DNA of 64,000 bases from Semisulcospira habei (lineage: Eukaryota; Mollusca; Gastropoda; Semisulcospiridae): assembly GCA_036245525.1 (NCBI GenBank), contig BTPG01000004.1, positions 230,238,153 through 230,302,152 of the forward strand. Direction: 5' to 3'. The number at the start of each line of letters is the position of its first letter. Within the stretch, counting starts at the first letter, position 1. Below, in pieces: positions 1 through 12,523 of this stretch. A program made the translations under genes and the position numbers. The notes under the pieces were generated by a model that did not search any database, was not told the origin of the DNA, and saw nothing but the letters and a program-made list of their open reading frames with translations.

Positions 1-150
1 AAATACAGGTGAATGGACAAAGGGTAGACAGAAACACATGCCCAAGAATAGAGAGAAAAACCCACCCTGTGGGGCTGACCAGGGTGACCCTGGGAACTAA
101 AAAATACCTAACCCCACCCAAGTCCCCCAGGGCAGACCCGGGTGGGGTCA
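1..150 (-). mobile_element. SINE-like repeat S2, partial
   Basis: This is the distal part of a repeat seen again at 10741-11132 (+), 15690-15840 (-) and 28686-29056 (-). The shared block includes CCCCACCCAAGTCCCCCAGG and the segment around 'gaccagggtgaccctggga'. The full copies end in an (AATC)n tail, which is typical of a SINE. This copy is cut by the window edge. No gene is seen. Confidence 0.6.
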
Positions 151-645
151 TATTCAAATGAGGTAGGTGAGGCAGTAAGCGGACCGGTGTTTTTAAAATA
201 AAAATCTTCTGCCTTCTTTGGCATTGTGTACTGAGGCAGTATGCTGGAATTTGCTCAAAATCTCTTCATAGATGAGAAGAGACATGTTTGGTGCTTCGAT
301 TCATACCAGCCTTGGCTTAACCAGTGGACTTTTCTTTGGCCTAGTTCGAGTTGCTAAGCAGACGGTGATGTGAGATGTGTACCAGTTTTGGCTGCGCTTG
401 GATGTAGGGTTGGTACAGAATCATGTTGATAGGCAGGAAATGAGACTGGTAATGTCCTTTTTTTTTTTTTTTTTTTTTTTTGATTTTGTGCATGGCAAAT
501 GTGCAGCAAGTGGGCGGTAGTGTTGTTTAGGGGATTGAAAGATTAGGGGATGACTGGGACAGACTAAGGCTAAGACATTTGAACAGACGGGACTGCAAGG
601 GAGGCCCACTGTGTGCTTTGACCTGTCAGAGGCACCACATGCCAT
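151..645. repeat. Dispersed repeat R1, copy 1
   Basis: It shares two blocks with 2518-2872: 'atattcaaatgaggtaggtg' at the left and 'gggactgcaagggaggccca' at the right, in the same order. A poly-T run at 459-481 interrupts this copy. The class is unknown; there is no coding potential. Confidence 0.55.
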
Positions 646-887
646 ATAAAACATAGACCAGAAGTTGGTTTAATGTAACCATATCATTGATTTTGGACTT
701 TTGCAGTTGGAAAACTGAGAAAATCATGAAAAATTTGAAATTTTGCCAACAAATTGCTTCGCTTTCAGTTTTATAGGCGGTTTTTGCATGTTTTGCATCG
801 CAACACCCTGTTTACCTGCACTGTGGGCCATGTTTAGTGTGTTTGTTCATTTATTTTTTGTCTTACAGGTAGTCATGAGTCTGACCT

Positions 888-921
888 TTGACCTTAAGCT
901 GTGACCTTTGACCTTGACAGG
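888..921. promoter_or_regulatory. Two DR1-type nuclear receptor motifs
   Basis: TGACCTTTGACCTT occurs twice, six bases apart. Its reverse complement AGGTCAAAGGTCA is the DR1 consensus bound by RXR/HNF4-type receptors. It lies about 3.4 kb upstream of the ODR4 start. Function is only inferred from the motif. Confidence 0.35.
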
Positions 922-1036
922 GGTGGGGTTTGGGGCGTTCAGTCTGCTAAATGCATGGAAAAAATGCACTCATTCAGTTATAATTGAAAAAAGCAATCCA
1001 GACCAAAAAGGTGACTGCCAAGCGTGTAATATGCAA

Positions 1037-1232
1037 AGAAGTACCCAACAGAAAAAGAAACATGCTTAGAAAAGATGGGAACAACACAATTTATTAATAT
1101 TTCGGGTAAATACCCTTTGTCAAAATAGACAAACAGACAGAGAGATTAGCCGCTACTTATCTTCATTGGCAGAAGGAATGTGGCAACTCTCGTCTTTTCT
1201 AAGCGTGTTTCTTTCTCCGATGGGTACTTCTT
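1037..1232. mobile_element. Foldback MITE with about 37-bp TIRs
   Basis: The left end 'gaagtacccaacagaaaaag' and the right end 'tttctccgatgggtacttc' are inverted, imperfect repeats of about 37 bp around a 120-bp centre. A solo end of the same kind lies at 25564-25592 ('ttctttctccattgggtact'). No ORF is present. It is non-autonomous. Confidence 0.6.
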
Positions 1233-2517
1233 TTCTTAGTTATAATTGAAGTTGTGGGGTGGGAGGGAGGGGGAGGGGGCGGTGGGGGTGGGGGGTCGTG
1301 TGGAGGTTTTTTTTTTTTGGGGGGGGGGGGGAGGTCAAAGGTTAAGATCAAAATTACAATAAAACAGTGTCAGCAGGTTCATTTCATCAGATAGCTGACC
1401 GAGTGAAATCATCCGCCAAAAGAATGTGACATGCAGAAGTTATTTTGCATGACCCCACTACATTTGTATACGATATAGGCTACATCCGAGGTGTCATTCT
1501 GCTGTAACTGTCAGGGATGTCTCTGGTGTCTATTCTGAGCCAAACACAAGCACTTTTACACTGCGTAAAGTTCATTTGAGTGCGTCGTGATGGGAGCTGC
1601 AGCCGCGGCCACTGGTACAGGCTTTTACAGGAGTGTTCACAGATTTGGCACACACATGCTTGCAGCATTTGTAACATGAGTTGAGGTTTTGAGACTCTGA
1701 CTAGTTTGTTCTATATAAAAATGAACTGTACATAATTATTTTTCTCTGCTAACTCCTAAATAAGCACTCCAGAAACTTGTTTGGGTATGGGGTGTGTCCC
1801 GCCTAGCATAGTTTTGGCTGTTTTGTGTGGTCTTTTGGCTGTGGGATAGCTCAGTAGACTTAATGTTTAAATTGCGCAGCTGTTTCATGACTCCTTTTGC
1901 CTGAGGAAAAGATTGCAAGCAGCATATAGGGTATGGCAGCTGGTTACAGGCCTCCACCTGCTTGCTGTCACCAGACAACAGGGTCAATGAGGATGCCTGG
2001 GCATTGTCTTTTTGGCTGCCCTGAGATACACAAGGAAATGGCCTTGGGTCTGAAAGCTCATTTTTCATCAATGTCAGTGTTATGGTAACCTTTTTCAGTT
2101 GCTCAGCCCACTGGGAGTCAGTTTGACTGGATTTACATGTAAACTTGGAAAAACAGAAAAGGTAGGGGGGTGGGTAATGAAAAAAATATGAAAAAAAACA
2201 ACAAAAACTTTAATTTGCCTGTGCCTAAAATGCAACATTTCTGAGAATCAGATATATTACTTGATGTACATGCCAATTTTGGAGGCATTCTGACCATATC
2301 TACTCTGATTTTCATGGCATCATATATGCATGATCCAAAAAATAAACAGCATAGTGAACACCACAACGATGCATTACACATAATGGGCCATAACATACAG
2401 ATGCAGCAACATTCAATGGTGTCACTTTGGGTTTGATTTAGCTAGTGTCTAAGGATTGCACTGATGGCAGATTGAATGGTGTTCAGGTGGGAGAGTTTCT
2501 CTGTCAGGTCATGTTAC
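1233..2517. other. No gene seen; G-rich tract at 1255-1333
   Basis: I see no recognisable coding or mobile sequence. A G-rich block at 1255-1333 contains many runs of three or more G separated by short loops, compatible with G-quadruplex formation on the + strand. Confidence 0.4.
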
Positions 2518-2872
2518 ATATATTCAAATGAGGTAGGCGAGGCAGTAAGAAAACGAGTGGTTTTTTTAAATTTAAATCTTCTGCCTTCTTTGGCATTTTG
2601 TAACAAAATGTGCTACAGTAAAATGTCTCCATCTTCCGGCGGTATAAAACAAGTGGCACTGCTTTTATTCATACTAGACTTCATTTGACATAACCAAACC
2701 GTTGTTACTCTCTAGAAAATCACTATCTCGTAAATGGCTGAGCGTCTATGAAGGGCAGCTGCTAGACTATTAGGGGATTGAAAGATTAGGGGATGACTGG
2801 GACAGACTAAGGCTAAGGCATTTTAACAGATGGGACTGCAAGGGAGGCCCACTGTGTGCTTTGATCTACCTC
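2518..2872. repeat. Dispersed repeat R1, copy 2
   Basis: Second copy of the repeat at 151-645, in the same orientation and lacking the poly-T run. The 110-bp right block ('ggggattgaaagattagggg' onward) is nearly identical in both. Confidence 0.55.
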
Positions 2873-4260
2873 AGTACCTAACCATTGTCGGTATCGGTTT
2901 ATGTGCAGGAATCACAGCGATAAAAACCACTACCACCACGCAATGGGATGGGATACCTTATGTATACCAGAGGTGCCCTTTAGCCCGCAGGCCTAAACAA
3001 TGCTTTGACTGGTAACTAGCGAATCTACTCTACAAAGTAAAACTACTTGTTCAGTTGTTGAAGTAAAATCAAGATTGAAAACTGTCCGCGGCAGTAGGCA
3101 AAGCGTACAGTTTGTAAACTTGTGTCAGAACGTGCCGACTGTTCGTAGTAATATTTCAGCAAGATTTCTAGTTACAATACAACTTACATGCAGTCACTGA
3201 TGTCAAGACATAACCTTCATGACTAGGCGCGGTTAAAGAATTTCAAAATTCTCAAAACCGAGTTTTGTCCCAGAATCTGACGCCATTTTTCGGACGCGTT
3301 GGAAGAGGGTCAACTCGCCCAAAAATCAACTCGCCCAAGGTAAGGGGTTAATTTGCCACGTAATTAGATCACTGTAGTGCAGTTATTGTCAGAAGGCAAA
3401 GGTTCTTTAAGCATCATAGTATTGTGTTTGGAGGGAGTATGAGTAACAGCGTGTGTTTGTGTACGCGTATGCAAATGTTTGATGTTTATACATATTTTCT
3501 TATGAGTGTCTGCTAGTTTGATTTTATTTGTCTGTGAAACCAAAGGCAATTTTTCACAGTGTGGATAATAAAGTGTATTGTACTGTAATGTGAAAATGAT
3601 TGTATGCTAATATAGAATGGACCTTTAGGGCACGGATCATTCCTTCTTGTTTGCATCAGTTCTGTCATTTCGCAGACCTCTTGGGTGGAGTCTTCAGCTT
3701 ATTCATCTATGACTGCCCCTTGTGTGTCTGGGGTTCTGCTAAAACCCGGAATAACCTGTCCTAAGCTAAAATAACCATATCCGTAACTATTATTGTATAC
3801 CTAAATACAAAATAATCATTACTGTTAGAAGTTCGGTTTGCATTAAACTTGTTTTAGTTACAAGTACTAGTATGGCCCTGATCATAACATGGGCCTAATA
3901 CATTTCATAAAAAAAGCATTTTTCTACATCGGGATTACCACATTGTTCGTATGAGTAGTACGACAATAATGGTCAGCCCTTTGGTCGCTGATGATACGCG
4001 AAGAAGAAGAATGCCACAGAAGAAGGCTTGTCCGATCCTTGTAAATCAGGGGTACTAACTGCATCGATAGTACCATTTTACTCTCCCTTCTTTAGGGAGT
4101 TGTGCGTAATTAAAAAATTCATGTTTAAAACAAAATGCCTCGACGACAGACTGAGTTTACCAATCCTGCTATTATCTGATAAAACAAATTAAAGTTAAGA
4201 AAACGAACAATTTTACTTGTAAGTATTGTGCTTTTGTTCTTTTAGCCTTCTGAGCTATCC
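2873..4260. other. Intergenic; nothing recognised
   Basis: No coding region or clear mobile element. The stretch at 3360-3580 ends in 'ggataataaagtgtattgta', which resembles a LINE 3' tail, but there is no protein-level support. Confidence 0.3.
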
Positions 4261-4280
4261 TGATAAAACTTTTACTCCCT

Positions 4281-4291
4281 CACCGGAAGTG
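4281..4291 (+). promoter_or_regulatory. ETS-type promoter motif upstream of ODR4
   Basis: CACCGGAAGTG lies about 80 bp before the ODR4 ATG. CCGGAAGTG is the ETS-family (GABPA-like) core common in TATA-less housekeeping promoters. The same core precedes the RPL28 leader at 58111. The assignment is by motif only. Confidence 0.4.
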
Positions 4292-4368
4292 TCATTTTTG
4301 TCGTCGTGACCGAAACAGCTGTTGGACATTCACGGTTGCAACATTATTTTGGGTTCCAGTTTAGCAAG

Positions 4369-4464
4369 ATGGGCCGATCGGTGTACGCCGACGAAAATAC
4401 GGAAGCCTATCTACAGGAACTGATTAAAAGAAAACAGTGGTACGTCGGCCTTATTTTGGGACAG
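4369..4464 (+). CDS. ODR4: ODR4 exon 1
   Basis: Encodes residues 1-32, [11 protein letters not shown] through GLILGQ, matching the MGR start and (L/I)xGQ end of the vertebrate N-terminus. Donor CAG|GTACGT, phase 0. The ATG context 'gcaagATGG' is reasonable. Confidence 0.92.
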
Positions 4465-7400
4465 GTACGTAAACTCACTCGATTTGACATTTTCACATGT
4501 CGGCTCCTCTCACCTTCCAATTTCTTCTCCCGATAAAGAGTCGACTCGGGCTCAGCTGAGCAGTGAGACGTGTGCCTAAAGTGCAACTAACCATGCAAAG
4601 GGTTAAAATCTGGTTTAAACTATTTACAGAGGCCTGAGTCGATAGACTGCTGGGTGGTATCGCAGACCAGTTTAGCTCTTATTTTAGCTTTTTTTCTTCA
4701 ATTAAAAAAAAAAAAAAAAAAATTAATTTTTTTTTTGCTGCGCACCACTAGCAACCCAGCAATAATGGTCAATTGGTTGACCGTGGCAGGAAAATCAGAA
4801 GAAGAAGAAAGGTTATTCCGGGTTTTAGCAGGACCCACCAGGGAGGGGAGCTAAAGGTAGCCAACTCCATTCTCTCAATGTCCCAGGGAAGAAGGAGTTA
4901 AAAGTTGGAAGAAATGGGTTGGGAGCTTCTCTCCTGGAGTAAGCAGCTCCTTGGGAGATTGATGTCAGCGTTGCTCTTGTACAGCATCTGCAGTCAGTTG
5001 TTGAATCTGCATTGTCGTAGCCCCAGACCCCCACCCCAAGGGAAGTTTCCTCAACTAATGTACATGATTGCAACTGCAGGCACTGAACAGTCATTGTGGG
5101 TCAAGAATGCTGTAGTAGAGGTGGTTTCACTAGTAAACTCATGCTGATGTCGGACATGTGTCGGTGCTGTCACTTTTAGACCTGTAAGCAGCTTTCAACA
5201 CCTTAGATCACACAATTCTTCTTGATCATTTGCATTTTTCCTTTGGCATTTCAGGCGTTGCACTTGCATAGTCCTACCTTGAGGACAGGTACCAGTCTGT
5301 AACTGTCAGTGGTGTTCTTTCTCAGCTGGTACAGCTGAAGTTTGGTGTACTGCAGGGATCGGTTCTGGGTCCACTGCTTTTCTCACTGTATACTGAACCC
5401 GTGTATCACATCATGAGAAAGCACTATTCTGAGTTCCACAAATATGCTGATGACACTCAGCTTCTTAAGGCGGATCACCCTCAGTAGCACGGAAAACTGC
5501 ATTCGTAAAGTTAAAGATTGGATGCCTTTTTAACAAACTCAAATTGAATGATGACAAAATCGAAAGCATGGTTATGGGTACTTGTGCTCATGCCTCTGTC
5601 TCTTGTACTGATCATATAGCCATAGCCATATGTGGCCACAAAATTTCATTTAAAGCAAAGCTGAAGAAACTTGATGTTTACCTCGATTCTACCTTGTTTA
5701 TGGAGAGGCAGGTTAGCCACACTTGTCGCACTGCCTACATAGACTCAGCATCATAAGACCCTTTGTGACAGAAAAGACCATTGCACAGCTTGTCCGTTCT
5801 TGCGTCCTTTCTCATCTTGACTATTGCAATTCCCTTCTTGCACTTGCAGGCATCACCTCAGATCAACTATCTCACATTCACTGATTCAGCTCATTCAAAA
5901 CAACGCAGCCAGATTAATTCTTTACAAGAAAGAAACACTTTGACCATGTTACCCCTCTGTTAAAACAACTCCACTGCTTCCTGTCAAACAGAGAATTGAA
6001 TATAAACTGGCTACCCTGGCATACAAGCACTTTGACAACACACTCCCCCAGTACCTCTCCTCCAGTCTCTGCTCTCATAACCCTTCCAGTAGCCTACGTT
6101 CTTGTTCCCAGAAATTACTGGTCCAACCTAGAATTAACTCGAAGACTGTAGGTGCTCGTTCTTTTTAGTACCAGGTCCCTCGTGTGGAACTCTCTACCTC
6201 CCCATGTCTGTCAATCCCGGACACTCTCAGTATTCAAAACCAACCTGAAAATGTATCTTTTTAATTTGGCATATCAGTGTTAATTTCCTTTGGATGTTGT
6301 TACTGTAAACATAATGTGTTCATTGTGTGAAAGACTGTGGTTAGTATGCCTGAACTGTTTTTGCTGATGATGTGATTTATACACATGCAGTTTATTGTGT
6401 GTGTTTATAATCACTTGTAAAGCGTTCCCAGCCTGTGTAAGTGGGGAAGGACACTATAGAAAAGCACTGTAATAATAATAATATTATTATTATTAAATGT
6501 ACCCCGTGCATTCGTGATCCATTATGACAGATCATCAGTTACATACGGTGGAGTCCAGTTCAGGAACACACTTTACATGAATTTCTGGTTAACAGGAGAC
6601 ATTTATGATTTTCCGGCAGACAGCCTTCTTGTTCTCTAATAAAATTTCATGGTTGACACAAAATGCCTAACATGAAATTCCAACACGAGGATGATTTTGT
6701 TTCTCCAAAAGAACTGTTTTTAGTATTCTAACCAGCTTAACATAAACAACTATCCCAAGGACTCAGATGATGACGTCCTCCATGTGACACTGCACGTGGA
6801 AGCTTTGTTTACAGAAGCACTCGTGAAGTGAATTCCGTTACACAATCAGCTAATACGCCTGAACGACCGCATGTTAGCTTTCACACCTCAGTCCAGTTTG
6901 CATCTCAGCTGGCCATGGCTATCCCATTGTTTTCAGTCACTAATGCTCAACAGGTGCTCTCACATGTATTAGTACACACCTCTTTACAAGTGACGGAGGA
7001 TGGTGACGGATACACATCCGCTGCAGGTTCTATACACAACTGACTAGCAAAGAGGGAGTGGGATAGTAGTGGTGGTGGAGGGGTGGTGCGGGTACTGCAC
7101 GGTTTTGGCTCACGTGTGAAACAAAAGTGAGTATGTTTTGGGCCAGTGGTAGTCTGTCTGTTGTCCGTTGTCCGTGGTAAATTTTAACATTGGCATTTTC
7201 TCGGAGACTATTCAAGCCACAGTCTTCAAAAACTTGGCCCAAGGACACTTTGTGGCAAGACCTTTCTAAACATACCAATTTGAACTCTCACAAAGGTTAG
7301 GGTCACAAGGAAATAGGTAAAAACAGCTATATTTTAACATAATTTATTTTTTTCTCAAATACTATTCACAACTTCAAACCCAACTTGGTACAAATATACC

Positions 7401-10400
7401 TGATGGTAAGACCTATCTATGTATACTAATTTGGCTGATCCCTCAGAAAAGTCAAGGGTCACAAGAGCTCAGGAAATAGGTCCAAAATAGCCATATTTTG
7501 ACAAAAGATGTTTTTGTCTATCGTATTTAATACGGTAGACTTTGAAATGGGGCTGGTCGGAGCGCATTCCGGAGCATGCACATGACGGTTTTTGGTGTGT
7601 GGGGCAAAGATTCTGGCAAAGAAGTAACAAGATAAAAATGATGTCACGTCTAGCTATGCAAACCTTGCTAGAGAATGTCTTTTTGGCACCAAAGCGCAGT
7701 GTGTGTGTGTGACAGCGACTAGAGCCCGCGTTTGAGGATGGACAAGCTTGAAATTTTAGGATATTGTCCCTAAAAGAATTATCTTGAGACCTCTTTTTTA
7801 ACAATTTTTTATTAAGATGCTCATTGGCAAGAAAATGGCTGTTTTACAAAAACCAGTTGATCCACACTGGAGTGTGTAAATTTTCTTATTTGTACTAGAT
7901 ATTTTGCATATTGCTAGAAAAAAGGGACATATTGAATGAGTTCGTTAACCAGCATTGTACCTCTAGAACGTTTTGAGTGATTATTAAATATTTTTAAAAT
8001 ATATATATTTTTATGTTTTTTGGGATTAATTTCACAAATTATGTGGATTAATCTTAAAACAATTGAATCTTTCTTTTTTTTAAAAACCCAACAAAACAAC
8101 ATTTTTCTCATTTATAATCGCATCATTTTTTATATACGGTATATATACATAAGCCTACAATTTGTCTCAGCTGTCGGGTACGATTAGGTCAATTGTGACC
8201 TGTATGCCCTAGGTGTGAAAATCGGACAATTTTCTGCACCACTTTTCGGAGTCATTTGTAAAACAGCTAACATAACGTTAATTTTTATTTTATGAAAAAA
8301 AAACAACTATCTTCTCATTAATACCTGCATGATGTTTCATAAACAGTGTTTGCATAAGCCTGCTGTTTGTCCCTGCCCTGGGGTACGATTAAGGTTAAAA
8401 TTGTGACTGTAAGCCCTAGGCATGAAAATCAGCAAGAAAATTGCAAAGTTGATCCTTTGATATTTCAAATGTTAGTACTGCGATGAGTGACGTATAACAT
8501 CAAGTTGTCACTATGAACACAGCATTGTGGGACTAATGATGCCATGACGTGAAGCTTGAAGTGACGTAATTTCGCTGCTCGTGCTATTATTCTTCTTCAG
8601 AATAGCTATGATACGCCAGACCGTAGAGCTTACGAATGGCAGGAATCGCCGTGTGTCCATCTTTATTTCTGTGTGCCAGTGCGTATGGATCAGAAGGTGG
8701 GTTAGAGTAGAAGGAGATGGATTCCTGTCACTACACAAGCCCACAGAATGTACTAATGGTGGTAAGTGCCTTGTGTCCATCTTTGTGTGCTCCTCCACCT
8801 ACACAGACACTTCCACCTCATGCAATCTCCCCTGTGCCCTTGTGGAGAAGCAGAGAAGACCACAGAGCACATCCTCCAGGACTGTGGGAACCACCAGCTG
8901 CTGAGGGAGGAGATATGGCTAAAACCCGCCACTCTACAAGAGAAACTGTACGGGCCTGTGGAGGTGCTACAGAAGACCACATATTTCATTTTGAGAGCCA
9001 AACTCCAAGTGTGACGGCGTTCGAGAAGAAGAAGAAGATTTGTGTGCTCCGCCTTGTGTGTTGATCAGAGGTTGGCTTAGAGAGGAGGGAAATGGATCGG
9101 CATAATAAGCCTAAAAATATGAACAACTCTGAATGTTCCTAAAAGATAAACACATCTGAGATCCAAACAATACGGTAGACTTCGGGATGAAATCTTCATC
9201 TTGTTTCTCAACTACTATTCACAACTTCAAGCCCAAACTTGGTACAAATATGCCTGATGGTAAGATCTTTTTATGCATGTTACTAATTTGGTTGATCCCT
9301 CCGAAAGGTCAAGGGTCACAAGAGCTCATGAAGTAAGTCCCAAATAGTCATATTTTGACAAAAGATGTTTTTAAAAAAAAAAAAAAACTATTCACAACTT
9401 CAAACTCAAACTTGCTACAGAGATACCTGATGGTAAGACCTATCAGTATCTATGCATACTAATTTGGATGACCCTTTGGAAAAGTCAAGGGTCACACGAG
9501 CTCAGGAAATAGGTAAAAAATATCAATATTTTGACAAAAGATGTTTTTTTTCTCAAATACTATTCACAACTTCAAACCAAAACTTGGTACAGAGATACCT
9601 GATGGTAAGACCTATCTATGCATACTAATTTGTATGACCCCTTGGAAAAGGTCAAGGGTCACAAAAGGTTGACAAATGCCATTTTTTGTTGTTATAGAAT
9701 TGTAGAACTTTTTTTTTTAATTATCAACATTTTTGCAAACTTTTCAATCAAATTTGGCACAATGGTAGTTGATGATGAGACCTTCCTATGTATACTAATT
9801 TAGTCGACTCATCACAAGGGTCACTGGGGTTTGACAGATGTGTGAAAACTGATTAAATTTTGAGAAAACATGGATTTTGTGGGTGCAGAAGTCATCCCTT
9901 ATTCAGTTATTGTCACACTTGTGTGGATTGGTCATACATGTGAACCATAAGGGCTTTGCCTTTCTTGTTTACATATAGAGCCCTGTTTTTTTTAAAAATG
10001 ATCAGTCAGTGGTAAGCATAGCGAGTTAGTCTACATGAGATTCTTTCTTTACCTTTCTTTATTCAACCAGAGATGGGGGGGAACTGCCATCTCAACTGAT
10101 AGTGTTTCTGTATTCTGCCGATCTTATACATGTCAATTCATTCAATCACAGTCAGTCATTTTTAGGATTTGATTTTTTATTCCTGAATATGACAGTGATA
10201 AAACACATGCAGATCTGATTTGTAAGCAATTTGACGCAAAGTGCCAGAGAGTGAAAACAGTAGTGCACACACTCGGTTACACATCTCCCCCGCACTCTCT
10301 TCTTTCAGACGGTGAAAGTGTCTTAGCCTAAATCGGTTAACACGAAATACGTTTTACACAAACTAATTTTCTCTGCCCCCAGAAATGTGTGTTAACTCAT

Positions 10401-12490
10401 TCAGCCCTGACGCACTACAGCAGGAGATGGGTCGACCGTGATCATTCAAGGGTAGTGCCAGATTAGCTTCGCGCCTGTCGGCGCCAAGCTAACAAGCTAA
10501 TCTGGCACTGCCCTTGAATTATCATGGTTGATCCATCTCCTGCAACTGGTGCAGAGTCATTAGATGACGCCTCCAAAATTTGGGAAATACAGCCGTCGGG
10601 CTGATTGAGTTAGGTGGACTCCACTGTATCTAGTTTGCGCTGTATGGAACAGCATAACAAAGTATGCACAGATTTATGACTTAGACCATATGGCTTTTGT
10701 TAGTCAATGTTTCCCGTGCCATCTCACTTTCTTTGTCTGGCCCCCACCCGTGTTTGCCCTGGGGGACTTGGGCGGGGTTAACTACTTTTTAGTTCCCAGG
10801 GTCACCCTGGTCAGCCCCACAGGGTGGGTTTCCCTTCTATTCTGGGGCATGTGTTTCTGTCTACCCTTGGTCCATTCACCTGTATTTTCCTTTTTTAAAC
10901 TCTCCCTACTGTCTGCGCTGCCCGTAGCTCTTGATATTGGATGTGTGTTGCTAAATGGTCTTAGCTCTATTTAGGCCCCATGTCGTAGGTTTATTTAACG
11001 TATTCGACCGGCTGGTGACATACATTCAATATTCTGTTTAGGTTTTTTTTTTCACAAGCAGTGCAGGCACGTCCTGAGAAAGTCTTGTTGCTGTTGGGAC
11101 GTTAAGCAATGTACAATCAATCAATCAATCTTTCTTTGTCTGTGTGTTCTTTAACACGTGTAATTTTGTCTACTACACAGCTCACATCACAGAAGGACTA
11201 TGTGCTGAAGTTGGCTCGCACCCCGGAACCCGCAGAGGATGAGGTATGCGAGGAATTGCAGATTGAAGGAATTGAGGAGGAGAACACATCACCCAAAAAG
11301 AAACGGCCAAAGCCAAAGTCACTGGAGGTTGCTGATGAACTGTGGGTCGCTACCCATGCAAAACAGGTTTGTTCCGTGTTCTTCATAAGTATATTACTTC
11401 TTGTAGCACTGACACACTCAACAGGTGAAGGCTGAACCATGATAGCTAAAGGTTTGTGTTGCTGGTAAGATTGTCCTGTGAAGGTAAATGAGTCAATTGT
11501 TATGAAAACAAAGATTTAAATTAAATTACAATGAAATCTTACCTTAACTCATTTACCCTCCAGCACCCCCCTCCCCCCCCCCCCAAAGCACTACAGCAGG
11601 AGATAGATTGGCCATGATAATTCAAGGGTAGTGCCACATTAACTTGGTGCCAACCTAATCTGGCACTACTCTTGAATTATCATGGGTGATCTATCGCCTG
11701 CAAGTGGCACAGTTTCTAGCTTGTTTTTGGCATTGATGGCACTGCCCTGTCTTGGTTCCACTCTTACATTACTGAGCAATCACAGACTGTGTCTGTTGAT
11801 GGGCATGTCTCTGCACCTGCCAGCCTCCAAGGCTCAGTATTAGGCCCAGTGCTCTTCCTACTGTATGTATAAGCCTAGTCTAGTATTATTGCTGGACACT
11901 TTGTTTCACATCACGCTTACAGTGATGATACACAGCTCAATTAGTCAGGTAGTGTGAGTCAGGTCAACGAGATCATCCAGAGCGTGTCACATTGCATTCT
12001 TGATGTGAGGCTGTGGTTGTCAGAAAACAAGTTCAAACTGAACGAAGGAAAAATAAAGGCCATGCTCATTGCATCACCCAGAATGTCTTCTCTACCGCTT
12101 TGCCTCAGCATATCATGATTGAGAACACCACCATCAGCTTCTCTCAGTCAGTGAAGAACCTGGGTGTTGCAATTGAGCATGAATTGTCCATGGATAAACA
12201 GGTGATAAACATTTGCAGGGTAGCCTATTTGGAGATGCGTCGTATTGACTCTGTTAGACAGTTCCTTACCTCCGAGGCTATAAAAACTCTGGTTTGTTCA
12301 TTTGTTCTGTCTTGCATTGACTATGCCAACTCGCTCTTATCTGGATGCCCGCAGTATCTATTTGATCGGCTCCAGAGTAAAAAATTCAGCCACATGTCTG
12401 GTCATGAAAGCGAAAAAGTCAGACCATGTCTCCCCCATCCTGCACGCTGTCCCATGTATCTTGCCATGTATAGGCGCCTTATAAATCCGC

Positions 12491-12523
<33 letters not shown>

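Noticed and set aside
4306..4368. Upstream in-frame start for ODR4
   Set aside because: The codon at 4306 is GTG and the conserved protein begins at MGR (4369).
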